This document shows positions 34,412 through 43,827 of a stretch of 64,000 bases of DNA, piece after piece. The notes beneath the pieces are model-generated. The model was not told where the DNA came from, did no database searches, and was given only the letters and a program-made list of their open reading frames with translations. The DNA lies in contig NZ_RCHJ01000003.1 in assembly GCF_004011805.1 (NCBI RefSeq), positions 62,001-126,000 on the forward strand, given 5' to 3'. Position 1 is the stretch's first letter; every line of letters begins with the position of its first letter. Source of the stretch: Piscinibacter defluvii (GTDB lineage: Bacteria; Pseudomonadota; Gammaproteobacteria; Burkholderiales; Burkholderiaceae_C). A program made the translations under genes and the position numbers.

Positions 34412-35284
34412 TCAATGGTCGTCGATGAACGGTGGCCTCCCGGCATGACGACCCGGGGGACAAGCGCACCACAGCCCGGCAGCGGCACACCAGGCCATCG
34501 CTGCGCCGAACGCCGTCCACCCCAGTTGCGACAGAGGCGACGCATAGGCCTGGCCGAAGACCAGCGCGCTCGACGAGATGCTGGCGTGCATCAGCACGGC
34601 GAGCAACAGGTTGCCCTGGGTGTGCTCGTAGACCACCGTCAGCACCAGCGACCACGCCGTCAGCAGCACCGGGCCCAGCAGCAGTATGAGCAGCCAGAAC
34701 ACCCAGCCCTCCCACGGAACGCCGAAGTAGTCGGCGTAGCCGTGCCACAGCCCGCCCCAGACCAGGCCTACGTACAGCGACGCCCGCAGGGCCGTGTGGC
34801 GCTGGCGCAGGCGGGGCAGCAGGAAGCCGCGCCAGCCGAATTCCTCCATCAGGCCGGCCGCGAGCCCCAGGGCGAGGCCCGGCGCGAGCAGCGCGCGCAT
34901 GGCCCCGACATCCACCGGGGCGCCTGCCCACGCACGCAGCAGCGGCGTCAGCGCAGTGACCGCCGGAATCAGCAGCAAGGCCAGCCACCAGCGGCCTGCC
35001 GAGGGCGGCCGGCAGCGCGCGCGAAGCGCCGCCAGCCCAGGCCGGCCGTCGAGCAGCGCGGTCAAGATCAGCGCGGCCAGCGACGGCCCCAGGCCCCCGA
35101 TCGCGGCGATGCCAAAGGCGATGCCCGGTGGATCGCGCAGCAATCCGCCGCGCCCGACGAGTACGAACAGCAGCGACCAGACGGACCACGACCACGCCAA
35201 CGTCAGGCCGACGAAGGCGATGGCCGGGTGGGCGCGCAGCCACCGCATCGCGTCCCGCATCGCCGGGGTCGTCCGCGAGCCCAT
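34412..35284 (-). CDS. CPBP-family intramembrane metalloprotease
   Basis: A 290-residue protein with about eight hydrophobic helices. The three CPBP/Abi motifs are present: MEEFGWRGFLLPRL (Glu-Glu-x3-Arg), GGLWHGYAD (second motif His) and LLLAVLMHASIS (third motif His). This is the fold of Rce1-type prenyl proteases and bacteriocin self-immunity proteins. It lies 6 bp after the lipoprotein hydrolase gene, so they may be co-transcribed. The substrate is unknown. Confidence 0.88.
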   Translation of the reverse strand: MGSRTTPAMRDAMRWLRAHPAIAFVGLTLAWSWSVWSLLFVLVGRGGLLRDPPGIAFGIAAIGGLGPSLAALILTALLDGRPGLAALRARCRPPSAGRWWLALLLIPAVTALTPLLRAWAGAPVDVGAMRALLAPGLALGLAAGLMEEFGWRGFLLPRLRQRHTALRASLYVGLVWGGLWHGYADYFGVPWEGWVFWLLILLLGPVLLTAWSLVLTVVYEHTQGNLLLAVLMHASISSSALVFGQAYASPLSQLGWTAFGAAMAWCAAAGLWCACPPGRHAGRPPFIDDH

Positions 35285-35290
35285 GGTCGG

Positions 35291-37123
35291 TCAATGGGCC
35301 GGCGGCAGCACGATGGGCTGCAGCAGGGCGCTGCGCCCCGGCACGACGGCATGGCGCGATCGATGCAGGGGCCGCCCGACGCTGTCGATCGTCAGCTCGT
35401 ACTCGCCCTCCGGCAGATCGACGAACACGAAGGCCGAGCCCCAGGCCCGGTCGCGGCCATCGAGCAGCCGCATGACGTCTTCGGCACCATCCGTCTCCGG
35501 CTCGGGCACCAGCGAGCGCTCGATGCCCGCGCCGCGCAAGGTGATCGCCCGGATGCGGGGCGTCGCATGGGCATCCACCCGGCTGCCGGCGGGGCGTGCC
35601 CGTTCTTCGCGCACATACCCACTCAGACCGCCGCGGGGCCGCAGCGTGAACGCCAGTCGGGCCACGGCCTGCTCGTCGATGTGCACCCCCTGCCGCCGCG
35701 GCTCGGCGGCGAAACCATCGGCCAGCAGGCCCGCCTCGTAGTGCCCGGGCACCAGCGCGCTGACGGTGGCGCCCCCCTCGCCGGTCGACAGCGTCACGGT
35801 GATCGGCGACCCGGCGGGGGCGATGGGCCGCAGCACCAGCAGCGGCAGGCCTTGCGCCGGCGTGCCGGCAGAGTCCAGTCGGATGTCGAGGCGTCCGCGC
35901 GGCCCGGATGCCACCGCGCGCGCCAGCAGCGCGTGCAGCTGCGCCGTGACCTGCGGCGAGACGAGGATGCTGGTGTGGTCCTCGTCGTAGCCGAAGACCA
36001 GGCGGGCTTCTTCCTGCGCGGCGCGGCGCAGCTGGCTTGCAACCGTGACCGTGCCGTCATTGTTCGGGCGCCACAGGCCTGGCGCGCCGCGATGCCCGAA
36101 GAGCAGCGCGTACTCGACCTGCGGCGGCAGCCTGCGGTCGAACAGCGAGCGCATGAACGGGCCGTCGGGCTGCATGTCGCGCCACGAGGGCACGACGGCC
36201 GGCGACAGCTTCACACCGGTGTCGGCGGAGGCTTCGCCGGCCCACGGGGTCGACAGGGTGACGAAGAGCCGCACCTGGGGCAGGTTGGCGCCGTTGTCCA
36301 GCAGGAAGCGGCGCACGACCAGGCCGCCCATGCTGTGGGCCACGATCAGCAGCCGCTCGTAGCGGTAGCGCAGCTGCAGGTTCAGCAGCTTCCAGAACAG
36401 CAGGTTGGACATCGACTCGACCGCTGCGCCCGACGGATAGAAGAAGACCCAGGCCTGGTAGCGGCTGCGGTCGAGCTGGGCGATCTGGTGGCGCCAGTCC
36501 TGCGGCGAGCCGACGGCACCGTGCACGAACAGCACCGGCGTGCGCCGCGGGTCGTAGGGCTCGGTGAAGTAGACGTTCCCGCCCTGCGCGCGGAAGAAGT
36601 CCATCGGCTGCCAGTAGCCCTGGCGGCCGCGCTCGGCCGAGAACGCGGCGGCGTCGAGGTCGAGCAGCGCTCCGGCCTGGGTGCTCTGGCGGGACGCCGC
36701 CACGAGGCGCGGCACCTCCACGGCCTCCTGGCCCAGCACCATGTCCAGGCCGCCCACCATCCCGTCCTGGGTCACCGCCACGGTGCGACCGCCGTCGTAG
36801 CGCGCCGAGGGCTCACCGGCATCGAAGAGGCCGTTGCCGTTCCGGTCGGCAAAGGCGAACAGCGCGTGGTCGCCACGGGGCACGATCAGCTCATAGGCGC
36901 CATGCTCGTGCAGCAGGGTCTGGTGGGCGATCTGCCAGCGTCCGCCGACCCGGGTGTAGGCGCCGACGACGATGGCGCCATCGACCTGCGAGCCGGTCTC
37001 GACGCGCCCGACCAGCACGGTGGACGCCTCGTAGGCACGCGTCTGCGTGTTCAGTGTCGTGAGCGTGCATGCGCCCAGCGGCGCCAGCGCAGCGATCACG
37101 ACAGCGAGATTCCGGGTCAGCAT
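35291..37123 (-). CDS. Lipoprotein with alpha/beta-hydrolase domain
   Basis: I choose the ATG at 37123 (610 residues; a GTG at 37141 is possible) because MLTRNLAVVIAALAPLGACT is a lipoprotein signal with lipobox LGAC. A beta-rich N-terminal segment includes DRNGNGLFDAGEPS, an EF-hand-like motif. The hydrolase core follows with FVHGAVGSPQDWR and the nucleophile in LLIVAHSMGGLVVRRFLL, then FGYDEDHTSIL carrying the acid and His candidates. A C-terminal beta-domain makes it larger than typical esterases. It is probably a surface- or periplasm-facing lipase or esterase. It reads towards the CPBP gene. Confidence 0.85.
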   Translation of the reverse strand: MLTRNLAVVIAALAPLGACTLTTLNTQTRAYEASTVLVGRVETGSQVDGAIVVGAYTRVGGRWQIAHQTLLHEHGAYELIVPRGDHALFAFADRNGNGLFDAGEPSARYDGGRTVAVTQDGMVGGLDMVLGQEAVEVPRLVAASRQSTQAGALLDLDAAAFSAERGRQGYWQPMDFFRAQGGNVYFTEPYDPRRTPVLFVHGAVGSPQDWRHQIAQLDRSRYQAWVFFYPSGAAVESMSNLLFWKLLNLQLRYRYERLLIVAHSMGGLVVRRFLLDNGANLPQVRLFVTLSTPWAGEASADTGVKLSPAVVPSWRDMQPDGPFMRSLFDRRLPPQVEYALLFGHRGAPGLWRPNNDGTVTVASQLRRAAQEEARLVFGYDEDHTSILVSPQVTAQLHALLARAVASGPRGRLDIRLDSAGTPAQGLPLLVLRPIAPAGSPITVTLSTGEGGATVSALVPGHYEAGLLADGFAAEPRRQGVHIDEQAVARLAFTLRPRGGLSGYVREERARPAGSRVDAHATPRIRAITLRGAGIERSLVPEPETDGAEDVMRLLDGRDRAWGSAFVFVDLPEGEYELTIDSVGRPLHRSRHAVVPGRSALLQPIVLPPAH

Positions 37124-37329
37124 CGGGGCGGCCGGCAACACGCGAGCCGGGAGCTACCTTGGCACTCTGGCGCAGCGCGGTCGGCCAGCGATTGTTTTTG
37201 ATCAAGCGGGCGGCACGGCTCCGCATCTGGAGGCGGACGAGCAGCGCCCGCCCGAGCGCAGCGCGACATCCATGTCGCCCTGGCGCGAGGCGAGCCCGGA
37301 AGCGGTCATTCAGGCGGCGCGAGCCGGCC

Positions 37330-37363
37330 AAAGAAAAAGGGCTTGGCGGTCGGCCAAGCCCTT
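37330..37363 (-). terminator. Rho-independent terminator of tRNA-Ala
   Basis: Reading leftward, AAGGGCTTGGC-CGACC-GCCAAGCCCTT forms an 11-bp perfect stem followed by a T-rich tract (TTTTTCTTT). It begins 20 bp after the tRNA 3' end. Confidence 0.9.
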
Positions 37364-37383
37364 GATCTTGCTGAGATTCTCGA

Positions 37384-37459
<76 letters not shown>

Positions 37460-37541
37460 ACGAAGAAGCGGAAGTATAACAACTCCGGGAGGCCTTTCTG
37501 CCGGGTTAAAACGGCGGCCTCGAGATGCCGGAGACCGCCCG

Positions 37542-38408
37542 ATGAGCGCACCCGACCCTGCCTGGCTGGACGTGCAATACAACAACCGCGCCCGCATCCC
37601 GGAGCATCCGCAGATCTTCGAGCGCTGGAACAGCGCGTCGGAGCTGGCCCGGGCTCGCTCGCTGTGCCTGCTCGACCTGCGCTACGGCGACGCGCCGACC
37701 GATACGCTCGACGTCTTTCCCGCGGCGCGCAACGGCGCGCCGGTGCTGGTGTTCATCCACGGCGGCTACTGGCGTGCCCTGGACAAGCGCGACGTGTCGT
37801 TCGTCGCTCCCGCCTTCCAGCAGGCCGGTGCGATGGTGGTGCTGCCGAACTACGCGCTGTGCCCGGCCGTGACCATCGATCAGATCGCCCTGCAGCTCAC
37901 GCGCGCGCTGGCCTGGACCTGGCGCCACGCGGCCGATCACGGCGGCGACGCGTCGCGCATCGTGGTCGCGGGCCACTCGGCCGGCGGGCACCTGGCGGCC
38001 ATGCTGCTGGCGTGCGACTGGACCCAGGTCGGGCCCGACCTGCCGCCGGGGCTGGTCGCGTCGGCCTTGTCGGTCTCCGGATTGTTCGACCTCGAGCCGC
38101 TGCGCCACACGCCCTTCCTCGCGCCGGACCTGCGCCTGACCGAGGCCTCGGTGCCGCGCCTGAGCCCGGCCGCGTGGCCTGCGCCGCGTGGCCCGCTGGT
38201 GGCGGTGGTCGGTGGCGACGAGAGCGAGGAGTTCCATCGCCAGAACACGCTGATCCGTCAGGCCTGGGGCGAGGCGGCGGTGCCGGTGTGCGAGGCGATC
38301 CCCGGCACCAACCACCTGAGCGTGATGCACGACCTGGCCGATGCCGGCACGCGGCTGCACCGCCTGGCCCTCGGCCTGCTCGGCCTGCCCGGCGGCGAAC
38401 GCCGATGA
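37542..38408 (+). CDS. Alpha/beta hydrolase, kynurenine-formamidase-like
   Basis: A 288-residue protein. FIHGGYWRALDKRDVSF contains the HGGYW motif typical of arylformamidase/esterase-lipase enzymes. The nucleophile Ser sits in VVAGHSAGGHLAAMLL, and the likely Asp and His lie in VGGDESEEF and PGTNHLSVM. Known relatives hydrolyse N-formylkynurenine or small esters. It has no signal peptide. The end of the gene overlaps a Fur-box-like palindrome placed before the rubrerythrin gene. Confidence 0.88.
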   Translation: MSAPDPAWLDVQYNNRARIPEHPQIFERWNSASELARARSLCLLDLRYGDAPTDTLDVFPAARNGAPVLVFIHGGYWRALDKRDVSFVAPAFQQAGAMVVLPNYALCPAVTIDQIALQLTRALAWTWRHAADHGGDASRIVVAGHSAGGHLAAMLLACDWTQVGPDLPPGLVASALSVSGLFDLEPLRHTPFLAPDLRLTEASVPRLSPAAWPAPRGPLVAVVGGDESEEFHRQNTLIRQAWGEAAVPVCEAIPGTNHLSVMHDLADAGTRLHRLALGLLGLPGGERR

Positions 38409-38422
38409 GAATCGTTCTCATC
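38404..38422. promoter_or_regulatory. Fur-box-like palindrome
   Basis: GATGAGAA-TCG-TTCTCATC has 8-bp perfect arms and resembles the betaproteobacterial Fur box. It overlaps the stop of the hydrolase gene and lies about 165 bp upstream of the rubrerythrin gene, so iron control of rubrerythrin is plausible. Confidence 0.5.
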
Positions 38423-38585
38423 TATTGTGTTGATTGCGGCGATTGACCGAATCAATGCATCGCATTGACCATTTGAATTGGCACCACCGTCGCCGCGGCG
38501 TTAGCGTTGGCGGGTGCCGCACCAGCCGCTGCGCAAGACCGGCGGTGCGGCCGCAGAGAGTCCCCCTACACCACAGGAGAGCGAC

Positions 38586-39005
38586 ATGGGCTTGAAAGGA
38601 TCGAAGACCGAGCAGAACCTGAAGGACGCTTTCGCGGGCGAATCCCAGGCCAACCGCCGGTACCTGTACTTCGCAAACAAGGCCGACGTGGAAGGCCAGA
38701 ACGACGTCGCCGCGCTGTTCCGCTCCACCGCCGAGGGCGAGACCGGTCACGCACACGGCCACCTCGAGTTCCTCGAGGCGGTGGGCGACCCGGCCACCGG
38801 CCTGCCGATCGGCACCAGCCGGCAGAACCTGGCCGCGGCCGTGGCCGGCGAGACGCACGAGTACACCGACATGTACCCGGGCATGGCCAAGACGGCGCGC
38901 GACGAAGGCTTCGACGAGATCGCGGACTGGTTCGAGACGCTGGCCAAGGCCGAGCGCTCGCACGCCAACCGCTACCAGAAGGCGCTGGACGCGCTCGTGG
39001 ACTGA
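38586..39005 (+). CDS. Rubrerythrin-family diiron protein
   Basis: A 139-residue ferritin-like four-helix protein, shorter than classical rubrerythrin because it lacks the rubredoxin domain. Diiron ligands are visible as Glu and ExxH-type motifs: [42 protein letters not shown] and [14 protein letters not shown]. Such proteins reduce peroxide or manage iron. It is preceded by CAGGAGAG and followed by a strong terminator, with an FeS oxidoreductase gene and a DUF3501 gene after it, a combination seen in several Proteobacteria. Confidence 0.92.
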   Translation: MGLKGSKTEQNLKDAFAGESQANRRYLYFANKADVEGQNDVAALFRSTAEGETGHAHGHLEFLEAVGDPATGLPIGTSRQNLAAAVAGETHEYTDMYPGMAKTARDEGFDEIADWFETLAKAERSHANRYQKALDALVD

Positions 39006-39026
39006 GCCACCGCCACGCTCGCACGG

Positions 39027-39054
39027 ACAAGGGGCTTCGTGCCCCTTGTTTCTT
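39027..39054 (+). terminator. Rho-independent terminator after rubrerythrin
   Basis: ACAAGGGGC-TTCGT-GCCCCTTGT is a perfect 9-bp stem with a 5-base loop followed by TTTCTT. It lies between the rubrerythrin and FeS-oxidoreductase genes and would lower expression of the downstream pair. Confidence 0.85.
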
Positions 39055-39077
39055 GGTGGAACGAGGAGACGCACGAC

Positions 39078-40427
39078 ATGACGATCCGCGAAGGCAATCT
39101 CGAGGCCCCGACCCGCCACCCGGTCGACTGGAAGAACCCGGACTTCTACGACGAGGCCAAGGCGTTCGCCGAACTCGAGCGCATCTTCGACATCTGCCAC
39201 GGCTGCCGGCGCTGCGTGAGCCTGTGCCAGTCGTTCCCCAACCTGTTCGACCTGGTGGACGCCACCGAGGACGGCGAGGTGCACGGCGTCAAGAAGGAGG
39301 ACTACTGGAAGGTCGTCGACCAGTGCTACCTGTGCGACCTGTGCTACATGACCAAGTGCCCGTACGTGCCGCCGCACCCGTGGAACCTGGACTTCCCGCA
39401 CACCATGCTGCGCGCCAAGGCGATCAAGTTCAGGAACGGCGGCGTCAAGGGCAGCGAGAAGTTCCTCGCCTCGACCGACGTGCACGGCTCGTTCGCCGGC
39501 ATCCCGATCGTCGTGCAGACCATCAACGCGGTGAACCGCACCAAGGCCGCGCGCGGCGTGATGGAAAGCGTGCTCGACGTCCACAAGGACGCCTGGATGC
39601 CCGAGCTCGCGGCGAGCCGCTTTCGCTGGAGCGCGAAGAAGCAGGGCAGCGCCACCCAGGTGAAGGACGGCAAGGCGAGCCCCGGCAAGGTGGCGATCTT
39701 CTCGACCTGCTACGTCAACTACAACGAGCCGGGCATCGGGCACGACCTGGTCGCCTCGCTGGAGCACAACGAGGTCCCGTACGTGATCGTCGAGAAGGAG
39801 TCGTGCTGCGGCATGCCCAAGCTCGAGCTCGGGGATCTCGAGGGCGTCGCGAAGCACAAGGAGAAGAACATCCCGGTGCTGGCGAAGTACGCCAGGGACG
39901 GCTACGCGATCGTCACGCCGGTGCCCTCGTGCACGCTGATGTTCAAGCAGGAGCTGCCGCTGCTGTTCCCCGACGATGCCGACGTGAAGGCGGTGCAGGC
40001 GGCGATGTTCGACCCCTTCGAGTACTTCATGGCCCGCCACCGGGACGGGCTGCTGAAGACCGACTTCAAGAACCCGCTCGGCAAGGTCAGCTACCACGTG
40101 CCCTGCCACGGCCGCGTGCAGAAGATCGGCCGCAAGACCGAGGAGCTGCTCAAGCTGATCGGGCAGACGGTGACGCTGCAGCTCAACACCGTCGAGCGCT
40201 GCTCGGGCCACGCCGGCACCTACGGCGTGAAGAAGCCCTACCACGAGACGGCCCTGAAGATCGGCAAGCCGGTGTTCAAGTCCATGGCCAAGGACACGCC
40301 GGACTGGATCGGCTCCGACTGCCCGATGGCCGGCCACCACATCGCGCAGGGCCTGCAGGTCAACGGCCTGCCGGCGGCGAAGATCGCCCACCCGCTGACC
40401 CTGCTGCGCCACGCCTACGGCGTGTGA
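39078..40427 (+). CDS. Heterodisulfide-reductase-like (HdrD/GlpC-type) iron-sulfur oxidoreductase
   Basis: Encodes 449 residues from the ATG at 39078 with AACGAGGAG upstream; a longer frame begins within the terminator. Two 4Fe-4S motifs are near the N-terminus: [16 protein letters not shown] and [17 protein letters not shown]. Two CCG-type domains follow, with CCGMPKLEL and PCHGRVQ, then [10 protein letters not shown] and CPMAGHH. It should pass electrons between a donor and a partner such as rubrerythrin. It is 20 bp from the DUF3501 gene. Confidence 0.9.
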   Translation: MTIREGNLEAPTRHPVDWKNPDFYDEAKAFAELERIFDICHGCRRCVSLCQSFPNLFDLVDATEDGEVHGVKKEDYWKVVDQCYLCDLCYMTKCPYVPPHPWNLDFPHTMLRAKAIKFRNGGVKGSEKFLASTDVHGSFAGIPIVVQTINAVNRTKAARGVMESVLDVHKDAWMPELAASRFRWSAKKQGSATQVKDGKASPGKVAIFSTCYVNYNEPGIGHDLVASLEHNEVPYVIVEKESCCGMPKLELGDLEGVAKHKEKNIPVLAKYARDGYAIVTPVPSCTLMFKQELPLLFPDDADVKAVQAAMFDPFEYFMARHRDGLLKTDFKNPLGKVSYHVPCHGRVQKIGRKTEELLKLIGQTVTLQLNTVERCSGHAGTYGVKKPYHETALKIGKPVFKSMAKDTPDWIGSDCPMAGHHIAQGLQVNGLPAAKIAHPLTLLRHAYGV

Positions 40428-40447
40428 ATCCCGCGAAGGAGAAGCCC

Positions 40448-41026
40448 ATGACCATCACCCGCGACAGCCTCCTGACGCTGGAGGCCTATGCCAAGGTCCG
40501 CAAGACGAAGCGGGCCGAGACCATCGCCCACCGGCGCCTGCGCAGCGTGCGCCTGGGCGAGCACATCACGGTGCAATTCGAGGACGAGCAGACCATCCGG
40601 CGCCAGATCCAGGAGATGCTGCACATCGAGAAGATCTTCGAGGAGGAGGGCATCCAGGCCGAGATCGACGCCTATGCGCCGCTGGTGCCGGATGGCACGA
40701 ACTGGAAGGCCACCATGCTGCTCGAGTATCCCGACGTGCACGAGCGCCGGCGCGAGCTGTCCCGGCTGATCGGCGTGGAGGACCGCATGTTCGTCGAGGT
40801 CGAGGGCCATCCGCGCCTCTACGCGATCGCCGACGAGGACCTGGACCGCGAGAACGCCGAGAAGACCTCGTCGGTGCACTTCCTGCGCTTCGAGTTCCCG
40901 AGCGCGGCGCGCGAGGCGGTGCGGGCCGGCGCGGCCGTCAAGCTCGGCTGCGACCACACCAACTACCCGGCGCACGTGACGATCGCGCCGGAGACGCTGG
41001 CCAGCCTGGCCGGCGACCTGAAGTAG
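40448..41026 (+). CDS. DUF3501 family protein
   Basis: A 192-residue soluble protein without a recognisable catalytic motif. Residues about 30-70 are rich in charged helix (IRRQIQEMLHIEKIFEEEGI), and KLGCDHTNYPAHVTIAPETL is a conserved C-terminal stretch. It is found together with rubrerythrin and HdrD-like proteins, as here, and is presumed to take part in the same peroxide or redox system. The function is unknown. Confidence 0.88.
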   Translation: MTITRDSLLTLEAYAKVRKTKRAETIAHRRLRSVRLGEHITVQFEDEQTIRRQIQEMLHIEKIFEEEGIQAEIDAYAPLVPDGTNWKATMLLEYPDVHERRRELSRLIGVEDRMFVEVEGHPRLYAIADEDLDRENAEKTSSVHFLRFEFPSAAREAVRAGAAVKLGCDHTNYPAHVTIAPETLASLAGDLK

Positions 41027-41033
41027 CCCGGCC

Positions 41034-41909
41034 TCAGGCGGCGGCGCGTCGCGCGACGCGCCAGCCGTCGGCGCTGTAGAGCAGCAGCGCGGCCCAGATC
41101 AGCACGAAGCCGGCCAGCCGGCTGCCGCCGAAGGGCTCGCCGAACAGCCACACGCCCAGCACGAACTGGATCGACGGGCCGATGTACTGCAGCAGGCCGA
41201 GCGTCGTCATCGGGATGCGGCGCGCGCCGGCGGCAAACAGCAGCAGCGGCACCGCCGTCAGCGGGCCGACGCCGAGCAGCCAGAGGTTGGTGGCGAGGTC
41301 GGGCGCCGGGAAGCTGGCCGGCCCGCGCCCCCACCACAGCACCAGCAGCACCAGCGCCGGCGGCGCGAGCAGCAGGGTCTCCAGCGCCAGGCCCTCGAGC
41401 GCACCGAGCACCGCGATCTTGCGCAGCAGCCCGTAGGCGCCGAAGCTCGCCGCCAGCACCAGCGCGATCCACGGCACCTGCCCGGTCTGCACGGTGAGCC
41501 ACAGCACGCCGAGGGTGGCCAGCGCGAGCGCGGCCCACTGCGCCGCGCGCGGCCGCTCGTGCAGCACCCAGTAGCCGAGCGCCACGTTGACCAGCGGGGT
41601 GATGAAATAGCCCAGGCTCGCGTCCAGCACATGGCCGTTGGTGACGGCCCAGATGTAGGTCAGCCAGTTGCACGACAGCAGCAGCGCGCTGGCGGCGAAG
41701 GCGCCCAGCACCCTGGGCCGGCGCAGCACGTCCGGCAGCCAGGCCCAGCGCTGCCGCCAGGCCAGCAGTGCCAGCACGAAGGCGAGCGACCAGACGATGC
41801 GGTGCACCAGCACCTCGCTGGCGGCCACGTGCTGCAGGCGGGTGAAGTAGAGCGGGAACAGGCCCCACAGCGTGTAGGCGAGGGCGGCGTAGGCGATTCC
41901 GGGCGGCAT
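41034..41909 (-). CDS. rarD: EamA-family transporter RarD
   Basis: A 291-residue membrane protein with ten hydrophobic helices. The N-terminal AYTLWGLFPLYFTRLQHVAASEVLVHRIVWS and the mid-section CNWLTYIWAVTNGHVLDASLGYFI are characteristic of RarD. It probably exports a metabolite or drug; the real substrate is unknown. Convergent with the DUF3501 gene (8-bp gap) and divergent from the oxidoreductase operon. Confidence 0.92.
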   Translation of the reverse strand: MPPGIAYAALAYTLWGLFPLYFTRLQHVAASEVLVHRIVWSLAFVLALLAWRQRWAWLPDVLRRPRVLGAFAASALLLSCNWLTYIWAVTNGHVLDASLGYFITPLVNVALGYWVLHERPRAAQWAALALATLGVLWLTVQTGQVPWIALVLAASFGAYGLLRKIAVLGALEGLALETLLLAPPALVLLVLWWGRGPASFPAPDLATNLWLLGVGPLTAVPLLLFAAGARRIPMTTLGLLQYIGPSIQFVLGVWLFGEPFGGSRLAGFVLIWAALLLYSADGWRVARRAAA

Positions 41910-41998
41910 GGGGGGCGCATTGTCGCTGCGCCGCGCTTGACGCAGGCCAAGCCGGGCGATCGCCCCGTACCGACAATGGCCGCTCTGGAGGGAAGCGC

Positions 41999-42589
41999 AT
42001 GTTCCAGGTTCGCATCCACGGCCGTGGCGGGCAGGGCGTCGTGACCGGCGCCGAGATGCTCTCGATCGCCGCCTTCGCGCAGGGCCGCCACGCGCAGGCC
42101 TTCCCGAGCTTCGGCTCGGAGCGCACCGGCGCGCCGGTGGTTGCGTTCTGCCGCATCGCCGAGCGCGAGATCCGGCTGCGCGAGCCGGTGATGGCCCCCG
42201 ACGCGGTGATCATCCAGGACCCGACGCTGCTGCACCAGGTGGACCTGTTCCAGGGCCTGGGCGCGGACGGCTACGTGCTGGTCAACTCGCGCCGCAACGC
42301 CGACGAACTCGGCATCGGCGAACTGCGCCAGCGCCTGCGCCGCGAACGGCTGCTGAACGTGCCGGCCAGCGAGATCGCGAAGCAGCACCTCGGCCGGCCG
42401 CTGCCGAACGCGGCGCTGCTGGGCGGCTTCGCGGCGATGTCCGGGCTGATCGCGCTCGAGGCGGTGGTGCACGCTATCCGCGACAAGTTCAGCGGCCCGG
42501 TGGCCGAGGGCAACATCGCCGCGGCGCGCGAGGCCTTCGACTACGTGCTGCGCGAGATGAAGGAGATGGCCGATGCTGCAGCAGATTGA
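41999..42589 (+). CDS. 2-oxoacid:acceptor oxidoreductase, gamma subunit
   Basis: A 196-residue PorG/PadE-like subunit. RIHGRGGQGVVTGAEMLSIA is the conserved N-terminal motif and FPSFGSERTGAPVVAFCRI follows. It forms part of a TPP- and FeS-dependent enzyme that decarboxylates a 2-oxoacid to an acyl-CoA. It overlaps the alpha gene by 17 bp and is the first gene of the operon. Confidence 0.9.
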   Translation: MFQVRIHGRGGQGVVTGAEMLSIAAFAQGRHAQAFPSFGSERTGAPVVAFCRIAEREIRLREPVMAPDAVIIQDPTLLHQVDLFQGLGADGYVLVNSRRNADELGIGELRQRLRRERLLNVPASEIAKQHLGRPLPNAALLGGFAAMSGLIALEAVVHAIRDKFSGPVAEGNIAAAREAFDYVLREMKEMADAAAD

Positions 42590-43826
42590 AGGCTCGCGTG
42601 CGGTGGCCGAGGCCGTCGCGCTGGCGCGGCCCGAGGTCGTGTGCGCCTACCCGATCTCGCCGCAGACGCACATCGTCGAGGGCCTGAGCGAGCTGGTGAA
42701 GACCGGCCGGCTCACGCCGTGCGAGTTCATCAACGTCGAGAGCGAGTTCGCGGCGCTGTCGGTGGCCATCGGCGCCTCGGCGGCTGGTGCGCGCGCCTAC
42801 ACCGCCACCGCCAGCCAGGGCCTGCTGTTCATGGCCGAGGCGGTCTACAACGCCGCCGGGCTCGGGCTGCCGATCGTGATGACGGTGGCCAATCGCGCCA
42901 TCGGCGCGCCGATCAACATCTGGAACGACCACAGCGACGCGATGAGCCAGCGCGACTGCGGCTGGATCCAGCTGTTCGCCGAGACCAACCAGGAGGCGGT
43001 GGACCTGCACCTGCAGGCCTTCCGCCTGGCCGAGGAGGTGAGCCTGCCGGTGATGGTGTGCATGGACGGCTTCATCCTGACGCATGCCTACGAGCGCGTC
43101 GACCTGCCGACGCCGCCGCAGGTCGATGCCTTCCTGCCGCCCTTCGTGCCGCGCCAGGTGCTCGACCCGGCCGAGCCGGTGACCATCGGGGCGATGGTCG
43201 GGCCCGAGGCCTTCGCCGAGGTGCGCTACCTGGCGCATGCGCGGCAGATGCGTGCGCTCGAGCGCATCCCGGCGATCGCGGCCGAGTTCGAGGCGCGTTT
43301 CGGGCGCGCCAGCGGCGGCCTGGTGCGGCCCTACCGCTGCGAGGATGCCCAGACCATCGTCGTCGCGCTCGGCTCGGTGCTCGGCACGCTGAAGGACACG
43401 GTGGATGTGCTGCGCGATGCGGGCATGCCGATCGGCGTGCTCGGCATCACCTCGTTCCGGCCGTTCCCGCTCGCCGCGGTGCGCGAGGCGCTGCAGCACG
43501 CGCAGCGGGTGGTGGTGCTCGAGAAGAGCTTCTCGGTCGGGCTCGGCGGCATCGTCGCCAACGACGTGCGCAGTGCGCTCTCGGGCCTGAAGCTCGCCGG
43601 CTACACGGTGATCGCCGGGCTGGGCGGGCGGGCCATCACCCAGGCCTCGCTCGAGCGGCTGCTGCGCGACGCGGTGGCCGACCGGCTCGAGCCGCTGACC
43701 TTCCTCGACATGGACTGGGCGGTGGTGGCGCGCCAGCTCGAGCGCGAGCGTGCCGACGCCCGCAGCGGCCCGGCGGCCGAGGCCATGCTGCGCGACGTCG
43801 GCGGCGTGGCAACGAAAGTGCGTTGA
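42573..43826 (+). CDS. 2-oxoacid:acceptor oxidoreductase, alpha subunit
   Basis: A 417-residue PorA-like subunit. VVCAYPISPQTHIVEGLSEL is the N-terminal pyrimidine-binding signature and INVESEFAALSVAIGASAAG carries the conserved Glu that activates TPP. ANRAIGAPINIWNDHSDAM and a C-terminal domain II with VVLEKSFSVGLGG complete the fold. Its start lies inside the gamma gene, suggesting coupling, and the beta gene starts immediately after it. Confidence 0.92.
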   Translation: MLQQIEGSRAVAEAVALARPEVVCAYPISPQTHIVEGLSELVKTGRLTPCEFINVESEFAALSVAIGASAAGARAYTATASQGLLFMAEAVYNAAGLGLPIVMTVANRAIGAPINIWNDHSDAMSQRDCGWIQLFAETNQEAVDLHLQAFRLAEEVSLPVMVCMDGFILTHAYERVDLPTPPQVDAFLPPFVPRQVLDPAEPVTIGAMVGPEAFAEVRYLAHARQMRALERIPAIAAEFEARFGRASGGLVRPYRCEDAQTIVVALGSVLGTLKDTVDVLRDAGMPIGVLGITSFRPFPLAAVREALQHAQRVVVLEKSFSVGLGGIVANDVRSALSGLKLAGYTVIAGLGGRAITQASLERLLRDAVADRLEPLTFLDMDWAVVARQLERERADARSGPAAEAMLRDVGGVATKVR

Positions 43827-43827
43827 C

